From Setophaga petechia (lineage: Eukaryota > Chordata > Aves > Passeriformes > Parulidae), in assembly GCA_024362935.1 (NCBI GenBank), contig JANCRA010000005.1, positions 20,968,235-21,032,234 of the forward strand: a stretch of 64,000 nt of DNA, in the 5' to 3' direction. The notes below the pieces were generated by a model, which was not told the DNA's origin, did not search any database, and saw nothing but the letters and a program-made list of their open reading frames with translations. The position numbers and the translations under genes were made by a program. Positions within the stretch are counted from its first letter, which is position 1. Each line of letters starts with the position of its first letter. Of the stretch, positions 24,001 through 36,840 are shown piece by piece.

Positions 24001-24860
24001 GTCTGTAGTCCAAACCACCAGTCCCATGCTTTCTCTGGCAAGTCTCAGCTCCAGCAGCCAAAAGGCCACAGTGTGATCTGAACAATGAGAATTTAAATTA
24101 ATGTCGCTGTAAGGTCATTTGGAAACCTGTATGTAAGTTATGAATTCTTACATATCTTCAGATGAAGGAGGTTTTTTGTTTCTTAGGAAAAAAAAAATCC
24201 CAGACAGGATCATTGAAAAAGGAGTTGTGGTTAGCAACCTACAGAAAAGGGCTAGACAGGAAACTTTGACATGAGAGCCTTCCCTGGGAGGTGTCTGATG
24301 CAAAGAATAACCAGAGCTCAGAGAGATTCTCAGCATTTTCTTTGCGTTGGTGCTAGGGGATTACACACAGCCCATGTCATCTCAGTCTGGGGGCTTAAAT
24401 GCCCCCAAAGTGTCTGGTCCACTCTTCCTATGAGGAACCCCAGTTTTTGGAGAGTTCTGGCATGTTTACAGGGGCTTATAAGACTTCTGTGGTCTTTCCT
24501 AGAAGCATCATTTTATTAGAGTAGACAAAAGCATTAGGATGAACAAAACAAGTTAGGTTTGTGCCTAACTTTGAAAAAGGAGGTGGAAAGTTCCAGGGTT
24601 TATTTTACATTTTCCTGTGTCTACATTTCTGCAAAGTCCGAATCTATAATTTGGACAAGACTTGGTAACAGATGCATTCCCCTTATCTCTTACCTTCCTG
24701 CTTTGCCACGGATAGTACTGGAACTGCATCACAAACACCAAGGAAGAGAAAGCTGAGTGAGATGAAATTCCACTTCTGGTCATAGGAGAAAACTGTTTGG
24801 GGGGAGGGGGGAAAGGTACTAATTAAAATTTATCTAAGAAACGCCTCAGTAAAAGAATCA
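18061..24860. other. Intergenic, upstream of SP3
   Basis: AT-rich, apparently unique sequence upstream of SP3. It has no open frame with coding character, no recognisable transposon and no RNA gene I could identify. It contains short A/T homopolymers (for example near 19,125-19,160 and 20,180). Two overlapping AATAAA hexamers occur near 23,150, but no gene can be tied to them. Confidence 0.6.
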
Positions 24861-24869
24861 TCAATCTGT

Positions 24870-25265
24870 TTCAGCTTAAGTCTGAAAGAGGCATATTTGA
24901 GGCTGAAAATGATAATTAACGCACTCACGGTGCTCACATAAAACGCCAGTGGATGCTTTTTAACTGCTAATTAACCTCTGGCTTCTATAAACATCCTTAA
25001 AAAATGCAGATCTTCATCACCTTTATTGCAGCTCTCTAGCAATCACATACTTTACTTCTCAAACGATGCTGCGCATCATTCCTGGTCCTTTTTACCGGTT
25101 TCTATTTCCAAAGTACTGCACAACCTTCCCAGTCTAATGACACTTGCAAACATCTGCACATGCTGCAGGTGTCCTTCCTATTCCTAAAAATTAATTAACA
25201 AAAGTTAATTATTTTTTAATGTATTGTTTCTCTCTCTTGTGTCAATTAGTATCTGAGTTATTGAA
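24870..25265. other. Candidate conserved non-coding element (homeodomain-type cores)
   Basis: An AT-rich block with several TAATTA/TTAATTA homeodomain cores (around 24,915, 24,970, 25,190 and 25,205). It has non-repetitive, information-rich sequence and no reading frame. It resembles vertebrate developmental enhancers in texture only. Conservation is not shown by this window alone. Confidence 0.3.
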
Positions 25266-28200
25266 GTGGATCATTGCTATTAGTTTGTTTTCACAAAGTT
25301 GGAAAATTCAAACTCCACTATCATCTTAATTACTTACAAATGAAGGATAAAATTCCTTCTTTTCTGTGGCAGAGGTCCAAAAGACATAATGGAGACAGGA
25401 TGTTGTGGCAAGCCTCCGTTCCCCATGCATTCCTCCAGTCTTAGCAGGATCACTCTGGCACTGGAGGCAAAGCGTGCATGCCGTGCAGAAGCGTGGCTCT
25501 GCAGTTCCAGACACAGAGCCCACTGCGTCTTTTACTTTTTAATTATAGTGCCAGATTCTCAGCAACACAAACTATGTTTAAGCGAAGTGGTAATTGAATA
25601 ATCTGTGTTCTGCATAGGAAAAAAAATTAGTTCATTCTCCTTTTTCTCTCCCAAAGAAGTAACATTGCAATACTTTTTTTCCTAGCCTGGATTCCTACAG
25701 AAATTAAAATGGGGTTGAGATCATTATCTCTTCAGACGTAAAATAAATTTCTATGTGTGCGCATGTGTGCAGACAGATGTGCATGTACATACTTGCATGT
25801 TGTGCAAGAGAGAGGGAACAAGAACAAACAGTAGCCAATTTTAACCACATCTGATAGAGCAAAAAAAAGGCTGAAAAATTCCTGTACATTTCATAAGAAC
25901 AAGCTGCTGAGTAAAAGGAGACCCACTGACGTTTGAATTAAGCCCTTACTGAACACCAAGAAAGCTGCGAAGATGAAAGATGTCACGAATACCTACCCCA
26001 CAGGAAAAGCTGCAGTCAGAGCTTCCAGCTATCTAGGCCTAGGAGAATCCAAACAAGATTTGCCCAAGGGGAACCAAACCCCATCAGATCTGCAGCTCAG
26101 AGGACTGCTGGTCGGTGCCAGATTTCTAATCCATCACTGTCCAGCTTTGATGATGACATACTCCATTTTTTGCCCTTTGACTTTGGGGGAAAAAAGACAT
26201 TTTTTAAATGCAGATTTATCAAACCTGATGAGCTGAAACCCAACATGAAAGGAAGGACCAGATTTTGTTCTTGAAGATCCTGTGGGATACCCTTTCCATA
26301 TTCTACATGTGCAGCACAAAGAGAAAACAGCATCTTCCAGTTCACGGCAAACTGGAGATAAACTTCATGCCCTGGCAGCCTGGCGTTTGATCTTAAGGTA
26401 GCAGGAATCAGTGCTGTTAAAAAACCTCTCATCCCACTTTCTGATCTGTCACATCAGTGATGTCCCTGGTTCTGACTATTCTTAGAGTTTGGTGACGAAC
26501 ATACATCTTGGGCCTCTAAATGTTCCTGGTTTTTCTGCTGTACAGGTGCGGTATCCTTGCAGGAGACACAGCTGAAGGAAGTTAAGCTGGAGTTCTTGGC
26601 ACTGCTCACCCTTCTCAGTGCAGTGCAGGGCCGCCAGCTCTTCTGGTCTGCCAGAGACACTCCTGCCAGTGTCACACGTCTCTGGCACCTCCCTGGAAGC
26701 TAAAGGAAACAGACAGGGAGAGGAGTCCAAGCCCAGTGCAGCTCCATGGATCAATGGACACAATCTTCCAGAAACCACTTACCTGCTGTAGTGCTTGTCT
26801 CAGTCACTTTTCTCCCTCTTCATAGCTTGGGAGTGTTGGACAGGGTTTGTTTACTTCACCCCAGGGTTGTGTGTTCATCATCTGCCAGTAACACAAACTC
26901 TGGCACTCCAACATTCACAATCCCTTCTAGATGACTGCCTGACTTTTTACGTTCCAGTTACAGTAACTCAGCTTTCATCTATCCCTCTCTTCTTGCACTG
27001 TATACCTCAGACCCTCCTTTGCTAACAACACATCTCTAAAAATACAATCCAGGAATTTATTATTCTTCGTACTGTGTAACATGGAAACTTGTCTCTCAAG
27101 CTCAGCAATCTTGCTTGCAGGTGCTGAAGCAATCAATGCACCTAGGCTGCCTTGGATGCTTGTGGCCATATCTAGCTGTGCTCTGGTTCACTGTCCTTCA
27201 TATCCCACACAAAGGAAAGATAATGAAAGGATTCAACATCCTCTTCTTCCCAAAAAGATTAACTCCAGTAAAACAGATGTGCCCATTCTTGTCACTGGGT
27301 GACAAAGGGATGTGTGTAGTGTTGTTATTCTTGCTGCTATATGTTTTTGATCTTATCCTGAGATTTTTATGAACTTTTTTTTTAATCTTTTGTTGCTAAG
27401 AGAATAATAACAATCTAGCCGAGGCATAAGGAATCTCCAAGGCTTGGAGCAATAAAGTCTTCTAAACTCTTAACTACTATAAACTCTTAGAGTTTACTGT
27501 TAGTCATCTAAACTACCTACATTTTGCTCTTTTTTTAATATAAATACCCATTCTATTCAGTATGTTATACCTACCAGTCCCTGCTTTTCCTAATCTAAAA
27601 TAAACTAGTTGAGTATCCTTTTTGTGCTTTGTCATTCATTACTTAAGGGTATAGGGAAGAGGTTAAAACAGCGTGTTTGTTAAATAAGTACATATTTAAC
27701 AAGTTGACTCCAATTTTAACAGTCTAAGGGAACAGTATTATAAAACCTTATAAAGCTGGCAATACTCACTGATTTTTTTATGTGACTCTCAAGTTAGTTG
27801 TTGGAGCCATTTTATTTCCTGGATGAATTATACAATTTATGTAGTAGGACAACTCAGCACATCTACAATAAAAAAAGTCAATTAAATCTGCAAGTTATTT
27901 TTAGTCCAGAGGGAGAGAGCTACCTTTTTCTTGTTTACTGTTCCTTAAAGAGTCAAGGCCCCAGAGCAGTAGGACCCTGCAGAAACTCAAAGATAAACAC
28001 ACACTTGATTTCTGTGGTTCTGGGACCCAGACCCTCACAGTTCTGTTCTAATTCACATTTGGAAGTCAGCAAGCATTTCTTTATTCCCATGATTTTCAGG
28101 CAATGGAGGAGGCAGGCTGGGAAGCAGGTTTCTAAAGGCCACAGGAAAACAAAACCAAAAATCCACAACAATTTTAGGGGTTTACAAATTGTCTGTGAAA

Positions 28201-31000
28201 CTTTGTAATCTGCCCCCAGGCTTTCCATGAGGAAAAGAAATTTATTGATCAAAATCAGAATAAAGGACCTCAGATTTTGACTTCTGGAAACTGTGAGTTA
28301 AATATCACTTTTGTCAAATAGAAATCAATAGGAATTAAAATACGTTAAGGGTTTCCGATGGGGACAGAGAGGCAGATACTCACTCATCAAAATTCAGTGG
28401 CAACCAACATGGCAGTAAGCTGATGGTCCTTTCTCCCACTTCCTCACTGGTTTGTTCACATTTGCTATGTGGTCATCAGTTTGAGGGTTGCAAACAGAGG
28501 CTTCACAGAGAGCAGAAGTGGCTTTATCTTAAGTGACAAAGCCTCACCCTGCCCAGTAACTTGTGTTTAATTCCAGCCTGTACCAGACCATTTAGGATGT
28601 ATTAACCAAGTCCAAGAACACCCAGCTAGTGAACGTGCAAAGTATTTTCATTGCTGCAGCTAATCTACAAAGACCAATATTTTTGTGTTTACACTGTGAG
28701 AAACAAAATATCCTTATCTCTCAATAAAAAACATTTGCTCTTTGTTGGATACCAACACTGTTCAACTCCAAAACTGTTTGGAATCCTGGCTTGCTTCTTA
28801 TCTAACTCAGCAGTGCTCATAATAGAAAGAAATCAGAGAACTCCCTCTGATACTACTTTACCTCCCTACTTGAGGACTCGAACCTGTGAGGATGTTCCCC
28901 TCATAAAATCTTTTTAGATTGTGGAAGATATTTTCTCCATTTCAGAGGCACCAGTGAGATGTACAAGAGCATCAAGAGCCTTGTCAGAGGTTATATGTGA
29001 AATCTCATGGCAGAATCAAAAAATAAATTCTCATTTTTTAATCCCAGTCCATCCTCCGTGTCACCATCTTTCTATCTCGAAGAATGGATCAACAGTTTTT
29101 CTTTTCCTCTCTTCTGACTAAGTATCTAACTACTGTTCCGTTCTGTTCTTTGGAAAACATTTTTCCTTTCCACATACCTTCACAATTTGCAAAGTGGTAC
29201 CACACAGCACTGGTTGATGTTCCTGGAAGCAGCAGACCAGCCACAGACGCAGCTCCCAAGCTCAATCAGCCCAGGTTCTGCCTCCATCATGCACCTGTAG
29301 CAATGCAGAAGGAGAACTACTTGAGGCATTAATGGTGACAGAGGCTCTGAATTTAGCAGCATCTCAGTCCTCTCCAGTGCCTCAAAGCCTGAGCCTGAAA
29401 TCCTACAAAGCCCCCACAAGTCCTGCTGTTGCCTGGTCCATGCTCTCTGCTTTGGTCCATTTTGCACAGGCTTGTGTGTAAGAAGTGTCTCTTTACAGCC
29501 CCATGGCATTATAGCCAACCTGAGATTTTCAGCATGGATGTTAACAGAGGCCATTCCCAACATTTTGTCCATTAATTCTACTGCCAATATACTGGCTGAA
29601 GACAAATTAGTTCTGGTTTCCCACTTTTTTATTCAAGGTTGTGCAGTAGGTAATAAAACCCCAAAACTCATTTTTCCAAGCCTACCACCAGTGCAATATT
29701 AGTAGCTGTTTCCTTGTGGGACAGTGCTCCTCTCTCAATCATCTCTGGTTTTCAAGCCTTGCCACCTGCCTGTCTAAGTTGTTAATTCTCTCTGACATTT
29801 TTCTTTCAGAGTAGAAAGAGACCATTGAAGAATATCACACAGAGTCTCAAGCAGTTCCAGAATTGATTCCTCAAGGCTCAGGCTGTTGAGAGGGCAGCAC
29901 GACTCAGAGGCAGGGCCCAGCAGAATTTGTGGGATCCTTTGAGCCAGCAGCATGCTGCTTGAAAAGCCTTTCTCCTTCAGACACATTCATGCCTCAAATC
30001 ACTCACTACCAAATATAGAATGTATTCTTTAAAAGATACTACTTTCCTCACATGAGGTATCTAAAACTGTTGGAAAAAGCACAGCTGAAAAATACAATGA
30101 TATCCCTGGCCATATATGAGATGTGATTAAATCAAAATGCCCCTGCAGGCTGACCTGGTGGCCATGCAGACCCTCCCTTCACTCACCCTGGTTGGCATCT
30201 GAGATTGAGCCAGGCTCCCAGGGGTGCCCAGGCACTCCCTCTCCGCGGGCTGTGGAGGGATCACGCAGGCACGCCTCGCCCCAGCTGCCGCCTGCGTCTG
30301 GGGAGGGGCGTCCAGCAGGGTCCTGGTTAAATAACACAAAGATATTAAAAGTAACCAAAACAAATATGTAACACTCTCTCGCCCAGAGGCTGTTCCACAG
30401 TTGCTGCTCCTGCTGCCATCTTATCTGGCCATTACAAAAATGGTTTGTCTCAATGTTTGGTCCCTGTCAAATAGAAAATTGCCAGCTCCTCTCCCAGCAG
30501 GGCTCCAGTCCCAGGCATCCAGCGCTCCCTTGGCCCCTGGCTGTTCTGCCCTGCTGCTCTCTGGCTGCTCCTGCAATGCCAGCCCTGCAGAGCCGTGGGT
30601 AAGGCAGCAGGACCTGCCTTAGGTGCACATGCACTAATGGAGAGGCCCAGGAAGAGCCCAGAGCAACACGTGTGGTTTTACATTTGAAGTGTAATCATCA
30701 TATTAAAAAAAAAAAAAAAAAAACCAAAAAAACCCCAAAAAAACAACAGTTTGCATGGTTTACCTAACATATCCTTTAATGAGGAAGTTAGTTCCTAGGA
30801 AAAGATAAAGGATGAGTGGGAGAAGGATAAAGCCCCTCCTACTACTTTTTAACCCCTTTCATGCTGAATATGCTTCCTTTTTCCATTCTGGGAGGCAGAC
30901 TCTCATTTTAGGGACAGTTTTTGCTCTAAAAAACATTCTAGATTCCTTCACACAAAGAAAATGTTTCTGATTCAGTGCTCATGGTGGGTAGTTGTTTTAG
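25266..31000. other. Intergenic, no gene recognised
   Basis: Mixed-composition unique sequence. A GC-richer patch lies at 30,130-30,640, followed by an A-rich run at 30,705-30,747. Open frames up to 141 codons occur on both strands (for example 29,180-29,605) but have no domain, codon bias or splice pattern that I can recognise. Confidence 0.55.
30705..30747 (+). repeat. A-rich tract (19 A's plus interrupted A runs)
   Basis: An uninterrupted run of 19 A's is followed by A-runs separated by CC and CCCC. No AATAAA precedes it and no parent gene is recognisable upstream, so a processed pseudogene tail is not supported. It is most simply a simple-sequence repeat. Confidence 0.8.
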
Positions 31001-31004
31001 TCCC

Positions 31005-31532
31005 AAAAACTGTGCCCAGGAAGACCAGGGTAGTGATTACCCTCCTGTTCTTTCCACAGGTGAGGCCACATCTCAAAATCTGTGTTCAGTCCTGGGCCCC
31101 TCACTACAAGACAGACCCTGAGGTGCTGGAGTGTGTCTAGAAAAACACCATGAAGATGTTGAAGGGTGTAGAGAATAAGTCCTATGAGGAGCAGCTGAGG
31201 CAGCTGGGGTTGTTTAGCATGGAAAAAAGGAGGCTCAAGGGGGACCCCATGACTCCACATCACCTGAGAGTGTAGCCAGTTGGGACTCAGCCTCTTCTCC
31301 CAAGTAATGGGCAATAGAACAGGAGGAAGCAGCCTCAAGTTGTGCCAGGGGAGGTTTAAATGGGATACTAGGAAAAATCTCTTCACTGAATAGGTTATCA
31401 AGCATTGAGATAGGCTGCCCAGAGAGATGTGATGCTTAGGGACATGGTTTAGTGGTGTACTTGGCAGTGCTGGGTCAATGGCTGGACTTGATCTTAAAGA
31501 ACTTTTTTGACCTAAATAATTCTATGATACTA
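31005..31532 (+). mobile_element. CR1 LINE 3' fragment (about 0.5 kb)
   Basis: A clear CR1 3' portion in plus orientation. The recognisable order is GGTGAGGCCACATCTC, TGTTCAGTCCTGGGCCCCTC, GAGGAGCAGCTGAGGCAGCTG, GGGGTTGTTTAGCATGG, TTGTGCCAGGGGAGG, GGGACATGGTTTAGTGG. It ends with GACCTAAATAATTCTATGAT, the terminal CR1 signature. Compared with full copies, segments are missing near 31,260 and 31,425. It is a 5'-truncated, dead insertion in the SP3-OLA1 intergenic region. Confidence 0.9.
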
Positions 31533-34200
31533 AAGAAAGTGGAATAACTCTCCCCCACTTTGATTCTTTTTCATTGTTATCCAGCCTTTTCTTCTGTGGC
31601 TGATCTTACCTCTGTGTTTTTCTCACATATCTTCTGAGACTACTCACTCCATCCATTGCCTGTGCAGCTGACACATTTGCTTCCATGCTGGAGTCCCAAA
31701 GGAGCTCTGTTACGTAGCACAAACCAACCCAAAGCTGCAGTCACCTACCTTGTGGCCTACCTAGCACTGCTTAGGCTCCTCTCTCTTCAGGTGTGTCCTT
31801 GATGGGTGTTTTGGACGGATCCAGGCCTTGCTGTGGGGGCCCAAAGCCCTCATAGCTGATGGTCCAAGCTGAGCTCATTGCTCCTTCCCAACCATGCTGC
31901 CCTGAATGCCATTGAGGCACAGCATCCACTAGGAAACAATGAACTTGAGGGGATTCCCTCTGCTGCTACAACACAAAGTGTGAAAATCAAGATCACAAAT
32001 ACCACTCTAATAAGGTATTCTGGATTTTGATACACATTTTCTTAAACATTCAGAGATTCCAGCTCATCTCCAACATCTTTCAGACTTTCAGTCATCATTT
32101 GTCGTTGTGCTTCCTTACCTTGTGCATAAAGACTAACGCTGTATAAGACAATATTCAGGCCAAAACTGAAGGCTACACAAGCAAATGTCCCCTTCCTTTG
32201 TTGTGGAGTGTTTAACCATGGTATGAACTGAGCCATAAGAAAATGACAGCCATTTCCTGGAATTAGCACTCTTAGAAATAGATTAGGATAGTCACAATAA
32301 GAAGATGCAATTTATATATTAGAAAAGCCCATGCTTTGGGTTGTGTGCATCTGATGCAAAATAGCACTGAAATGCTGCAGCACTGGGTGGTCAGGCTGCT
32401 TGGTTGAATGAAGGGAAAAACACAAAGGGGAGGAGGGGAAGCAAACTCTTCCCATTTCTCAGATCAGAGCACAAAAAATCTGCCCACTCTGTTGCTCCAC
32501 CTGAGCACCTGAACTTGATCACACTTGAACTGCTGGGACATGAGTACAAATACATCCCTTAGATGCTGGCCAGCTGATCATTTCTCTTGCAACATTTTGC
32601 ACATTAATTTTGCTATCCTTTTATTTTAAGGCTGATAAAAACAGTCCAAACACTGAGGAAACCAGAAGACCCAGCATTCTTCCACACTGACTTTGCATTC
32701 CTAGAAGGCAAATCTAGTTAAGGCAAGTCTTACCCCCCTGGAGGAACTGAAAGAAAACCCCACATACCCCTAGTTTATATCTTTGATCCACCAGCTTTAC
32801 ACATGGAGCACAGCATGTCTCCCACAGAATTTTGCGAAGGGCTATTTTCCCCTTGTGCCAGTGAGAGGTTGGGAGGTACAGTGTGCATCTGTTCCAGCTG
32901 CAGGACAACAGCTGGGGGCCAGGAAAATCAGAGGCAGAAAGGGCATCAAAACTATTTTCTGACTCATCACTAAAAAGCAATAGGAAAAAATCTTTAAAAT
33001 CCTCTCAAGATGTTTTAATATTACACAATATAATAATAATCCTGTCGTGTCTTGTGGTTTCTTATATCCCACCCCAAAGCTCTTGCTTCACTTTCCTGAC
33101 CCCATATCTTTTTTGTGTTCCCTTTGTCCCTAGCCATTCTTGATATTCATAGAAGTTTTAATTATCTTCCTTCAGCTTTGTTTATTTTCTTTTCTTATTT
33201 TTCTCAGTATTTCCACCCAAAGTTACATGTTTTCTCCTGTCCTTTCCACTTGCACACTTGGAACAAACAGCCACTTTGTGAACTCTATACTTATCCCTGC
33301 GCAACCAAGGAGAAGAGAGGCATCGAGTAGAAATGAGAAACAGGGAATGAGGCTGACTTCACTGCAGCTGCAGTGCTGCCTCTGAGCAAGGCTAGTCCTC
33401 CTACATGAGCCTAGAGCCACCTACCTGCTTCATACCAACAGCAGTGACTTCAGCAACCCAAGTGCCTCATGGCTTTGCTTCCTCCTGCCTGACATTCAGA
33501 TAGTGGAAGGCACGTGGGAAAGAACTCACCCTCTAAAATAACACCTTCAGCAGATCTTTCCTGAGCCTCTGAAGTGCCTGTTTGACTGCAGTGCTTGCAG
33601 CAGTTCAGTGCACAAAAGCACATGGCTCCCTGGCATAGCTCACCATTGTGAGCTATGTCCTTTCCTGAACTCCAGTGAATCCTGGTGGCTCCAGCATTGC
33701 ACCCAGCCCAAGGGCAGCTCCAGCTGGCACTCTCCTGCTGTGACACTGGGCCCTGCCAAGAAAGCTCCTGTCTGAGGTCCCAGTTCCTCCAGCATGCTGG
33801 TGTGGAGGAAGTGGATTGCTGCCTTTGGCTAGTGGCCTCCAAGTGCCCCTCAGAAACCCCAGGGAGATGAATGGGCTTTGTGAACTCTTGCATACACCTT
33901 CTTTGATGTGATTGGAGGGTCACAGACTTCAGAGAAAAGCAGACCAGTTCCTCCTGTCTACCCCTCAGTCAAAGTAGTCTTAGAAATTCTTTTAAGTAAC
34001 AGCAAGCTATTTTTAAGTGGCTGATGTCTTTCAAATACTGAGTGGTATCACATATTCAGAGAGTCACAGCAAGGTTTTTTGTCTTGAAAAAGCTTAATTT
34101 CCTGAAGCACATATCAAAATCCTACCCCATGAATCCCTTCAGTGCAACAGAACTCTCCTAGTTAAAATTCTACACGAGCGTATTTCTTTCCTCCCTGCTC
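31533..34200. other. Intergenic, no gene recognised
   Basis: Unique sequence with no recognisable exon or repeat. The longest open frame here is on the minus strand at 33,450-33,923 (157 codons). Its translation is rich in Ser, Gln, Cys and Trp and matches nothing I know, so I treat it as a chance frame. Confidence 0.55.
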
Positions 34201-34480
34201 CCTGAGGTACCATTCTCTCTATGTATGCTACAATAACAACTGTGCCTTTACTAAAATTGAACAAAATAACCAGATCTTTGTAGAGGATAATTAACAGCCA
34301 GCAGTGAATCTTTGTGCTGATTCAATGGGATATGAATGAGTGATGAAAATTCTCCTTTGCTGGAGAGTTAATGGGACATTGTTGCGTTTACATATGCTTT
34401 GCCTCCTGTATGATAGCATGTTTATGGTGTTCGTCGTTTAAAGTCAGAAATACGTACACAGATATTTTGTGATTCTGTTC
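34200..34480. other. Candidate conserved non-coding element
   Basis: A compact AT-rich, non-repetitive block including ATAATTAACAG, AATGAGTGATGAAAATTC and TTGTTGCGTTTACATATGC. It has the look of a vertebrate enhancer (homeodomain, forkhead-like and octamer-like words) and no coding potential. Its status depends on cross-species alignment. Confidence 0.3.
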
Positions 34481-36840
34481 AGGCAGTTATGCCTCAACAT
34501 GTTTGCCTCTCTTTCTGTCATTAACAAAATCCCCACTCCATCTGCATCTAATCCAAATTCCTCGTGTCCATTCTGAGCAGGATGAGTAGACCTGAGCCTC
34601 TCCAGCTGTTCCTAGAGATACAAAGGTTCATTTCTGGAATTGAATTTCTGCAGTCTTACGTAAACTATCTATGTTAGTGCCCTCACACGTGATACTTCAC
34701 AGAGCATTTGGAGGTAAATCCAGTTACATTACACAGGTCTGAAATACTTGGAGCCCCCAGATTTTTGTGTGCTTTTCATTCCATGATACAAAATTCTCAT
34801 GTTGTTCTTTCCTATTGGATAACTAAGCATGTGGGAAAAGTAGCAACTCTCATTTGAAATACTGTATGAATATCCATTGAGTGTACTCATACATTATATA
34901 TTTAATACAGGAATACCTCTCAACTCTAGAGAACAATTGTAGAATAATTGAAATGAGAACATGGGCTTTCTAAAGTAGAAATACTAGTGAACATTCTTTA
35001 AAAGGCAAGAGGAAGAAAATATGTCCATAAATGTTTAAAAAATAACTGGTAAATAAAAATTTATAATAATTAGCAAAACAAAGCAGCTCTCACCTGGCTG
35101 CACATGCACGTGAACTCCTCCATCACCAGAACATTTGGAGATGCAACTGCTGGAGTGCAATAGCCAGACAGGGACGTGCAGTTTTGTCACTGCTGTTACC
35201 TGGGTGTGCATTGCTAAGCACACAAAAAACATGGGAATGCTACCAGAAGAGGAGCCTTTTTGTCTGCCCTTAGGCCTGTGAAATGGCTGGAAAAGCAATA
35301 ACATAATCTCTGGCACATCAACAAGCATGCCAGGCACCCGGGCTGGTGTCCTGGAGTCCTGGCAGGCAAAGAGCCTCAGCAGGGAATTTGCCATTGCAGG
35401 TCAGGGTGTGCCCAGACTGGAGGGATGGTCACACTTCACAGCAGCCTCCTTGCAACAGGCCTCACACCATTGCTGTGACTGCTGCTCAGTAGGTGGGGCT
35501 TTTCTTCTCCCCTGCAGCCTCAAAATCCCCCTTCAGTCTAGAGAGTTATTCACACCAAGGTGTGTTTCCAAAGCGGAGATTTTAAAAGAGAATGGGGAGT
35601 AAATAAAAACATTGCAACCATCAGCTGCGGACAGCAGCCCTCTGACATGAACTCCAAAGGCACCCTCAGAGCCTCAGATCTCCTCTGCCCTTGTATCATA
35701 TTTTAAAATTCTTGAATTATACTTTTCTTTGAAAACTAACAGGGATGAGAGGTTTTATAGGATAGTGTATTTGCTTGTTTTCCTTTTGACATGTAGGGCC
35801 TGTCTCTCCCAGCAGGGATTCTGGCTAACTGGGCAACTAATGAAACAATAATATTGTCTGAGACAGGGGAGCCAAAATCTGGAGAGGCAACTTTTTGTGT
35901 GTGTGTGTTTGTTTTTTTGTTTTTTTAATCTAACTGCTTAACATTCCTTCTTTCTGACATCTACTGGAGTTTGGTCAACAACTGACAATTTGGAGAAAAA
36001 AAAAATTTTTGTAAAACATTCAAGAGTTCCATTCCTTCTAGCAGAACATCCACATTAACACACAGCTGCCAGCCCACAAAACGGTGTTTCAGGGAAAACC
36101 AGCATTTACCACTGTGCGCATTTAAGGGGTTAAACAGAGCAGAAAAAGGGGATTTGTCTTTTAAGTATCTGTCCACTGCCTTTTTAACCATCATACAAAA
36201 GAAAACAATAAAAAGAAAATAAGAACTGCTCTGTAAATCACCTGTGGACAGGAGACATGATGAGTAGGAAAGATATTTAGCTCATTTGGAGGGGTTTCGT
36301 CCACGCATCGTAAAATATGTGCTCTGTAGTCCTTAGCAAATGTATCCTGCACCGTGGTATAAATGAATGTGAGCAGTTTGAACTGCTGGCCAGAAGGGCA
36401 AACTCGACAAGTGCTGCACTTGAAGTTATTCATTGCACTAACAGTTGAAAACGAGTCTGATTCTGCACAGGTGCAAAAAAGTCACTCTTTGTAGAGGAGA
36501 GTTTTTTGACATTAAATTAGTTTCAATAGATGGTGATGGAGATGCACGTAATGAGTTTGTAGCTATGGGGAAGCAGAGCGTTGCTTCTGACCCAGATAAA
36601 ATGCGAAGAGCTTTGCTGATGTCCGCGCAGGAGGAGCCCTGGCCGCCCGCCCCCGCGGCTCCCTGCCTGGGCTGACGGCGCTCCAGCACCTTTCCCAGCT
36701 CCAGCAGCCTCGTCACAGCACAAACACAAACACGGATTACTACACTGAACACGTCAGGCTAAGTCAATAGTTTAATAACCACTATTAAGGCTTTTCCAAA
36801 TCCATTTAACAACTGTAAATTATTCCAAAATAAAATAGCC
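34481..36840. other. Intergenic, no gene recognised
   Basis: Mixed unique sequence containing a short GT microsatellite with a T-rich tail at 35,892-35,937. No exon, RNA gene or transposon was recognised. Confidence 0.55.
35892..35937. repeat. GT microsatellite with T-rich tail
   Basis: About six GT units followed by T runs broken by G. A simple-sequence repeat of no evident function. Confidence 0.8.

Noticed and set aside
33450..33923. Minus-strand 157-codon frame in the intergenic region
   Set aside because: No domain, no recognisable relative, no splice or promoter context, and an overlapping frame exists on the other strand; a chance open frame is the simplest reading.
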